From Lepas anatifera (taxonomy: Eukaryota > Arthropoda > Thecostraca > Lepadidae): 64,000 nucleotides of DNA. Location: positions 682,001 through 746,000 of the forward strand of contig JAOTON010002073.1 of assembly GCA_034440635.1 (NCBI GenBank), read 5' to 3'. The notes under the pieces were generated by a model. That model worked only from the letters and a program-made list of their open reading frames with translations, searched no databases and was not told the DNA's origin. Made by a program: the position numbers and the translations under genes. The first letter of the stretch is position 1; every line of letters begins with the position of its first letter. Below are positions 56,253 to 64,000 of this stretch, piece after piece.

Positions 56253-59200
56253 AATTGGCAGCGCTTTCAAAGACAGTCAATATGTTCAGCTGAAGCATCT
56301 ATCACATTGAATATTATGAATTAGTTTTACTGTTTTATCTCAGGCATCTTGTGAACGATTTTCTGCATGTTGACTTCCATCATTACATAACATGGTCTTG
56401 TTGTACCCTGAGATATTTAATTTGCAGCTGAGGTTGACTGTAATTTTGTTGATCTAGGAGCCATACGTTTACGCTTGCAGCCTATATATTTGCTATTTGT
56501 ATATCATGTTGACCCTGTAAATAGGTAAGTACCCACTGGTGATGAATATGAATAAGTATATCAGTGCGCGTATGCAAATGCCTGCTACCAACCGTCAGCA
56601 CGCACAGCAGAGCCACCATCAGGCCCCCATCTTCATCCATCAGCTCATCATCAGCCACCATCCCAGGGCCTCCACTTCGGAGTGCAAGTCCGCCGATAAA
56701 AGTTCCGAGTTTTGGGTGTGGTATTATAAACACTACTGAAATTAATTATTTTAAAAGTTTATGCACCGGCTTTTCTCTGAGCTGTCGTGAGATATTATAC
56801 AGGGCTACATTTGGGCCGATGGCTTGGGGGTTGGAGGCGGGGAGGGGGGAGCAGGCGGACGCCCCTCGCTACGCCCCTGTAGCCGCCTCCCTGTGGACGC
56901 TGGGCGTCCCTATCAATTACTCCGAATCAACCCTATAATGCTGAAACTATGCAGTACGGGCATCTTCAGATTAAATTTCTGACGTGAATCTGGTAGAGGC
57001 GCCCCTGTTTTATAAAGTCTCCCATTGTTTGGTGTCCCTCCGCTGCCAGCCGCCGAACCAGCTGGAATATTTGGCCACCCTTCCCCATGCAGCTGCGTCG
57101 CTTTGGCCAAATTTGTTCCACGTTTTCCCGGTAAGACGTTCGAAATTTTGAAGAATAAAAAAAACGAAAATGGCGTCGGGATGGCGCTCGCACCAGAATA
57201 CACAAAACGTTCCTCCCACGGATATGTGCTGCCCTGCTGAGGCCTCAGCCCCCACCCACCATTACCGAAGTCCTTGATCTCTTACTGCACATAGATCCAA
57301 TTTCTTTGCCTCCAAAGCGCGTTGATGTCTGATCAAAGTTCCTCGGAATAAAAAACGGCCTTCGAAGGGGAAGAAGTTCAGGCAAGCAAGTCAAACAGGA
57401 AGCCACAAAAATGGAACGGGCGCCAAATAGATAAAATCAATATCGGACTGTAAGCTGCAACTTTGTTTGGTGGGGGAATAAACTCGTAATCCTCTCTTTT
57501 CAAAAACACTTACTCCTCCTCTCTCTTTAATTTTTAAACTTTGGGGAAAGGTTAATTCACTCTCTAGTCGACACCAAACACCTATACCTTAATTGTAATA
57601 TAAATCCTTGAATTAATATTGCAATGCATTTTCTTCTCCAAAGCCGGCTGAATGATGCCAAACCAAAAAATTATATTTATTGACTCCAGCGAATCTGTTA
57701 TGCTGTGACATTTTCTGGCTTCTGATGGTGCAAATATCTTGTCCTTAATCCTGCTTGGACACGGCATTGAACTCATTACTCACTGCGGTAACTACAATCC
57801 ACGTGTGAAAACTAATTGCGGCAGGTCGGGACAGAGCCCCCTCAGGTTATTGCAGCCCTCGTTACAGCCCCGAATTCCATCGGTGAGAAACAAAAGTATT
57901 TAATTATACGGCTGCAAGGTACACAACCATGTAGGAATTTTCACTTGCGGTTTTGCTAACTGCACCTATGCGACGCCAAACCGCGATCATGCAACTCTGC
58001 GGCCAGAGTAATTATCTAATTTCACCCAGGCCGAAATGAAGGAAACATTAGAGAGAAGTCAGTCGTTACAAGGTGTTGGAAAACACGGCATAGCCACCGC
58101 TCTGCCAATTACCTGGCTGTCTTCATGTGCAAATATCACGCACCGGGTATAATGGAAATCTAGTGTCTGTCAAACGGCATGGATTATTCGCCTCAGATTT
58201 TGCATATGCTACTGCAGAGGGCATGCAGGCATACGAAATGCAAGACTAAGTATTAATATGAGACTTAAAAAAGAAGACAGCTTCAAATAAAAAGACACGC
58301 TCACACAGACCAAATCAACAAACAGATCCAAAAATGTGAAGTTGCTTTCGTAAAAGGGAAGTAAAGACTTACCTTATTCTTATGCCCTCTACGGCTTAAA
58401 GCAGTAGATTTTACGATGCTATTTGGTACGTTTTTTATGGAAGCAAGGACTGTGATGTATGGAGGCAAATACTTATGAACACTACCGCAACATAAGCTAT
58501 GCAATAATTTATCCACAATATTATTTCCAGGAATCATTTCTATCCACCTAAAATAAATAGCACCTTGACGTTAAAAATTGACCTCTGGATTTTCCACGGA
58601 CATCCTTCACTATGCATTAAAAAACCATCGGGTAAAACTAAATAGTTCAAACTAAGTAATTAAAACTATTCCAGGCCTGGGCAGCAGAATCTAGAAAAAG
58701 TCAATTAAACCAAGAAATTGATGCAAGGTCATTGTGTCGGGCATATGAGGAGATACCTCACTGATTTTTACCCCCAGAAAGTGAACAAAAAATATTGCAA
58801 AAAAATATCAGGTAAGCAGGCAGAAATATAACAACAGAAATATCACATCAATGGCTTCTGACGACGATTCAGGTAAAGCAATTCGATTATACATAAAATA
58901 GGAAAGTGTATTCCCCAAAGTGCCCAATTCTCCCTAATTTTCCTTCAAAATAATAAGTTATTTCGATATTTTGGTCGTTGCACACCCCTCTTGGCAGTGT
59001 CTGGGACCATCACGGATTCCGTTACGCCAATCGCAAGGCTATCGATTACCATCTGCGACTTCCTGTCTGTTTGCAGATAAAATCGCAGAGCATCCTGCTC
59101 GTGACCTATCTGAAGCCGCTAGGAATTTGTCACGACTGATGCATCGGATGAAGTTCAGTAGACATACAAATGAGAATATCATCAGAATACATCATAATAA

Positions 59201-60350
59201 TGATGCCAGTGGCGGTGCTTGTCCCTCGTGGCAGACTAAGACACCATTTGCCCATTGTAGATATATACATGTTCCATATATATGCAAGCATGCTTGTGCC
59301 GAATTCGGTACAAAATATATATTATTTGAAAGACGAGAAAAATATGCATAGAAGCTTTCGAACTGATTGAAATTGAACGTATCTTTTCTGTGACATCATT
59401 GAATGGGGAAGGGGTGGACAGACACGGCATACATTAGAGTCGGACCTCTAAGTTTGCACCACACCATCACAAAACCTGCTCAGTAAAATCTGGGCCAAGT
59501 GCCACTTCAAACTCTGGTTATGGAACAACCACTAACGGTAAGCAGCTTCTGGCTCTTCTCATTTCAAATAGGCAATTCGTGCCTTGGTGTACATCTTTTC
59601 CTTTTTGGACAGGAGAAACTCGAAACATATTCCTCAGGGTTGCTTAACAGAAAACGAGGAAATATATTAGACTAAAAATAAATCTGCGAAAAACACGAAT
59701 TTTTCACTGCAGACAACCCGTCTTACCCATCGTCATCGATTCGTCACCGAAATGTTGTAAGTTTGTTGAATAATAAGCATAACTATCAGCTGTTGCAGCG
59801 GACGGGTCCATGCGATCCACGGAAGGGAGAAGGGCCATTACTAATCTGGCCATCCTCAGGTAACGCGGACTTCACTGTACCCAGCTCGCCGCTTAACGGA
59901 CCAAGAGCCGCGTTTGTTTGAATTGCGTACTAAAGATGTCAATTATGAAGCAGACATCAAAGTCGCCAAGGCGCTGGGCACGTTCCGTTGTACCTGATTT
60001 CGCCCAGGAGACGATCGGTTCTGCGGGAGTGGATTACCAGAGATGCAAATCGACGACTCTTGAGTCCTTTTTGCCCTCTTAAATGCCTTTTTTGCCCCCC
60101 CGCCCCATGGATCCGCCCGTGTCCACCAATGCTTTCATTTGTTGCCAATTTCTGCCCATGCTAAATGGCCGGAGCGCATCCCCTGCCCGACAGTGAGACC
60201 GTCTACGGAACACCCTAGTTGCAATATTTCACTAATCTCGATATACATAACATATTGAGAAAAGGTAATATTTCAGGTAAATAAATGTGTTTCCATGCGA
60301 CATCTCACGAGGAAATGTGACCATTTCACGTTTGATTTTTGGTAATTTTA
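56253..60350. other. Gene-poor stretch
   Basis: No gene recognised. Frames around 56.9-57.25 kb are open on both strands without known motifs. At 60100-60120 CCCATGGATCCGCCCGTG is an unpaired hAT MITE end. Confidence 0.35.
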
Positions 60351-60478
60351 CAGCTCTTTGGGAGCAGGAGCCGGACCCTTTTTGATGGCTCCGGCTCCGA
60401 TCAAAAGTGTTCCGGCGGCTCCGGCTCCGGGCAGAATGGTCGGCTCCGACCGGCTCCGGCTCTGGCTCCGCATCCCTG
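60351..60478. repeat. Short GGCTCCGGCTCCG-rich repeat, possible hAT MITE
   Basis: GGCTCCGGCTCCG recurs in direct order about four times between CAGCTCTTTGGGAGCAGGAG and GCATCCCTG. Inverted, the right side reads CAGGGATGCGGAGCC, a hAT-like end, but the left end agrees only partly and no duplication was found. Confidence 0.4.
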
Positions 60479-60479
60479 C

Positions 60480-61150
60480 ATGTAATAAGGCACCTGAGCG
60501 TGAGCTTATTCCCGACCCTCCCCTATCCGTAAAACGCAAAAAAACAACAGGGCAAAATCTAAACGGTGATTTATATGTCAATAAATATACCTGCAACGTC
60601 GATCTGTATACATTTCAAGCAGATGACGTTTCGGGAAACCGCATTCCTTCGTGGATATGCAGTCGCTCATTTCGATCGTGCAGTTTATTTTTTTGCCCGG
60701 CGAATAAGTGTGGCAAAATTTGCAATGAATCCAATTCACCAAGTACCCCTGTTGACGTCATCAACATTTAACAATGATGTAGGATAGGGTAGCCCTTAAA
60801 AGGTCTACCTATACATATTTGGTCGAGCTCCTAACCTCGAAAATAGTTCTCATAGCCGAAAAAGCTCCTGTGGTAAACGCCGTCGAATCTGCCTCAAGCT
60901 GCTCTCCCCCCCCTCCCCCGCCGTTCCGACATGTATGACTGGAAGCAACGTTTGTAGAAGCCGAGTTTTTTTGGAAGCACATAACTGGCTGGATATTGGT
61001 TCCTATGTCCACAGACCAGACTTTCGTTAATGGTTTATATTTGACCTCCCTCTAAGGCTTTTAACATCCTCGCACTTATGCAGTTGTGCTCAAAGCATGT
61101 ATGTTTTTATCATTGTACGTTTTTATGTTTGTCTTCGCTTTTTATTTTGT
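60480..61150. other. Intergenic, no gene recognised
   Basis: Only short frames and a C-run near 60905 are present; I see no gene or repeat. Confidence 0.35.
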
Positions 61151-61152
61151 AC

Positions 61153-61322
61153 GTCACCATCATCATCACCATCATCACAATAATAATCATCATCATCAGC
61201 ATCGTCATCATCATCACCATCATCATAATCATCAGCATCATCATCGGCAGTAGCATCGTCACCATCATCATCATCATCATAATCATCATCATCATAATCA
61301 TCATCATCACCTTAATTACCAT
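61153..61322. repeat. ATC/CAT microsatellite (about 170 bp)
   Basis: Nearly pure CAT trinucleotides with CAC, AAT and CAG variants. It is open in several frames giving poly-Ile or poly-Met strings, which is an artefact of the repeat. Confidence 0.97.
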
Positions 61323-63765
61323 CGCAGCATTAGGAAAATGTTAGAATCCATCCCGGTACTAGTAACGACACAGCAACTAGCTGCTACCTACTGCATCAGC
61401 GTTTCCGGGAACCTCTTCATTTGGAGAGCGTAGAAGGCTATCGCTGCAGGAACATTCCACCTACGTCCGTGTTTTATCGTGTAGTTCACCTACACGTCAC
61501 AGTATACGGCACATTCCGGGGGTGTGGCGCGTACTGGCGGAGGACGCACTGTGCACATTCCTGCAAAAACATCTGCACATCACAATCTCCGGTGTTAAGT
61601 GATGCGATTATTGGTAAACGGAAGAAAACAAACCACATCTGGCCGAATTTTCTGCTTTTGTTCTGCTTTCGGACACTTTTCACGTAATATACTCTTGAGA
61701 ACTGGCATAACTATTGCGAGGGGATCATTTCCACCGTTGAAGAAAACGCACCTCTCTTATTTCAAAAGAGTCAGAATCATATGTGGCGTTTTTGTGCATC
61801 TGACACCACGGAGAGCCGCCCACGCCTACAAGTGAAGAACACCGGTGGCGACTTACGGCCGAGGAAGGCCATAAATCGGCGAGCCTGTACATGCCTCCCG
61901 CAGTGTCGCAGAGTCAAGAACCCTGCTGGATTAGGTGGATCGGACAGCCAGAGAAATTGTGCACGCGAAAACAGCCAGTGTGTGGGAGTAACTGCAGCGC
62001 AGCACCAAGGACGGATCTGCGAGGGAGCAGCCTCCTGCACACCAGACAGGAGGAGACCCACTGGCGGCATCTCAGCACATACCTGCTGATGATGGTTTCA
62101 GGCTGGTGGTGTCCCGTCAGCGAGAAGTTGGACATTCACATGTCTCACGCATATGCCGCTGGCGACACTCATGAGAGCAGGCGTCAGTGTGTTACCCTGG
62201 GTGGGCTCGAACCCGCGACAGGTAAAGAACTGAATCGGGCCTACACTTTATGATCAGGAAAAAAGTCATAGGGTCGCAGAACTCGAACTCGGCCTAATAT
62301 TAGGCATCTGAGCATGCCAGACCATTAAACAATTCAACAATCAAGCTGTGGAAGAAGATATTTGAGGCTTACCCTCCACATCAGCATAAGTAACTCTGGT
62401 CTCTTTTCACATTTTGTGTTCCCTTTACCCAGGAATATTTTGTGTCAGTATGCTCTTATTCGTTCAACGCACTCACACTATGTATGCTTGTACATACATA
62501 CCTACACGGTAGAAGTTTCCATTTACCGGCACCATTACGGTACAACGGCATCGCACCTCGGCGGCGTATAGGCTGCTCCGGTCTCCCGAAGCCGCAGAGC
62601 TCGCCGAAACCGAGCCCTCACATGAGGATTGCGGGTTAGATCAGCTTACCGTGAACAAATCTCAAGTGCGCTTCTTCCCGTCACCAATTTACTACATCAG
62701 CCTTCCAGGTGCTGATGTGGGTGCAAGGTCGGTGTAGCCATTTCCACTGGATGTAGTTCCTAAGTCCAACGCTGCTACCCGAAGCATTAAAATCTGAGGT
62801 GACGTCATGCAGCACGTTTTACTGCCGGCAGGTCGGATGATATTGCTGTAACTATGTTCATATCGTAACCAGAGGCACTGGGTATCATAAACTGTCCACT
62901 TTATCACAGGTGAAGACTGGTGTTATGAGGTGTAATTTGTGTATGCTCCCACACGTTTTAATCAAGGGCGTTGGGTTCCATTGAGCCTGGAGGGCAATCA
63001 CCCACTTACAATTTTCGCGGAAATAATAGCCTCTACCTAGCACCCAGACCATGGTATGAGTGCAAGAACTGAGGGAAGTACCACAGCACTTTCAATATCC
63101 GTCAGAAAATAAAAGCGTTGATGTTGTCGTCATATAGCTTTCAACCTGGTCATATATACACGTACATTATCCGAGAAATTTCGTCGCACATCAGGCATGA
63201 CAAAAAATAAGCAGCACCTCCTTTTTTAGCTAAATACATCTTCCGCCGACAGTAATATTGGTAGATTTTGTGACATAGTCTGTCCGGCGTTCATGGGCCT
63301 TAATATGACCATATCTGCATTTCATCTCGACTTGGAACCATAATCATCTTTAGGTATGATTTTTGGTATGACATCATGTGATATAGCGTAAAATACATAT
63401 CAATGCCAGACACTATGGGGAGAAACTATTTCACCTCAATCACGTCTTTCTTAGTGTCGAGCTCAAACTCAAGGGGGTATACAAAGGCATGTACTGACGC
63501 ACGAACTGATTCAGTTCAATTAAATTGTTTTTCAAGAAAACAAAATGGAACTGCATGTTTGCAACGGTTTTCACACACAGTTTCGATACTGAAGCTCGAT
63601 GCAAAAAAAATCAGCTATAAATTTATACTTTACCCACCGTAAATGCCTACCCAACTTTTGTCAACACACAGAAGAGTCACTGCTGGCATGTAAACAGAGT
63701 TCCAACCAATTAAGACAAAAGAAACAGGTGGATGCCGCAAAGTTAGATAATGCAGAGCCAGGCTT
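61323..63765. other. Gene-poor stretch
   Basis: A 120-codon frame at 61891-62253 is unrecognised. GGCTCGAACCCGCGAC at 62206-62221 is a B-box-like word (inverted) without a matching A box. No complete gene or repeat is seen. Confidence 0.35.
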
Positions 63766-63769
63766 GGAG

Positions 63770-63965
63770 CTGGACCGTTGCGGGCGAGCGCCCTGCTGAA
63801 GCCGAGCGGGGGGCGGCGGCGTGGCAACCTGCACACCCGGCCGCGCTGTAGCCGGCGGGCGGTCCGCCGCAAGGCCGCGTACTTGGCCCGTCTGCATTCT
63901 TCAGCGGCGACCGGGCGCCTCAATCTCCTGGGCCACAGCCGACCGCCAGCTGCAGGGATCAGCGC
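63770..63965. promoter_or_regulatory. CpG-rich patch at the window edge
   Basis: Dense CG words (GGGCGGCGGCGTGGC, CCGGCGGGCGGTCCGCC) start near 63770 and run almost to the edge, so extent and purpose cannot be judged. Confidence 0.3.
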
Positions 63966-64000
63966 CTAGCTGCGCAGAGCCAGCTGCTGAGGGATAGTAT

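Noticed and set aside
61078..61344. Ile-rich (plus) and Met-rich (minus) open frames
   Set aside because: They are translations of the ATC microsatellite.
62206..62221. Inverted B-box-like GGGTTCGAGCC, possible tRNA gene
   Set aside because: No A box at the right distance and no cloverleaf; treated as chance or a worn SINE.
1..64000. CRISPR arrays, operons, prophage or bacterial insertion sequences
   Set aside because: None is present: the tandem repeats lack spacer structure, coding density is very low and the mobile elements are eukaryotic types.

Overview
This is animal (metazoan) nuclear DNA, not bacterial or viral. It has no compact gene array, it carries GT-AG type splice signals, AATAAA poly(A) signals and tRNA-derived SINEs, and it is full of DNA transposons and 5'-truncated non-LTR retrotransposons. 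The repeat mix would fit an arthropod such as a crustacean or chelicerate, or another invertebrate; the species is an inference I cannot settle. The background is AT-rich and gene-poor, broken by CpG-rich patches of 200-450 bp.

Layout. 1-6.04 kb: a decayed piggyBac transposon whose acidic N-terminus (2219 on) is split from its catalytic domain (3.9-5.76 kb) by a fragment of an RNase H-bearing non-LTR retrotransposon. 6222-10412: a hAT-type element with perfect 14-bp inverted ends and a perfect 8-bp target duplication, carrying a 338-bp MITE inside it. 10.5-11.04 kb: a cluster of TGACCT hexamers ending at a TTAA-flanked transposon end. 11.3-11.9 kb: a possible pair of exons on the minus strand. 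13.4-14.9 kb: three MITEs. 20-30 kb: two SINE families, a 2-kb TA-flanked MITE split by a non-LTR retrotransposon, more hAT MITEs and a minisatellite. 34.4 kb: a 40-bp minisatellite. 35764-39297: a second large hAT-type element, holding a decayed zinc-finger exon and a nested 1-kb TTAA element with an array of AGGTCA/TGACCT half-sites. 46.1 kb: a hAT MITE. 48371-56244: the most remarkable structure, a 7.9-kb segment bounded by hAT-type ends and a perfect 8-bp duplication, filled with 16- to 20-bp GGGGCCCG tandem arrays, two MITEs of one family, a non-LTR retrotransposon, a 200-bp duplicated block and a possible host exon. 61.2 kb: an ATC microsatellite. 61.3-64 kb: nothing identifiable except a CpG-rich edge.

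No complete, confidently functional gene is visible. The clear protein-coding matches are transposon proteins, all frameshifted. The three possible host or captured exons (11.3-11.9, 37.34-37.57, 48.71-48.82 kb) rest on splice signals and reading frames only. Most of the interest is in who inserted into whom: inverted ends plus target duplications let the nesting order be read directly.
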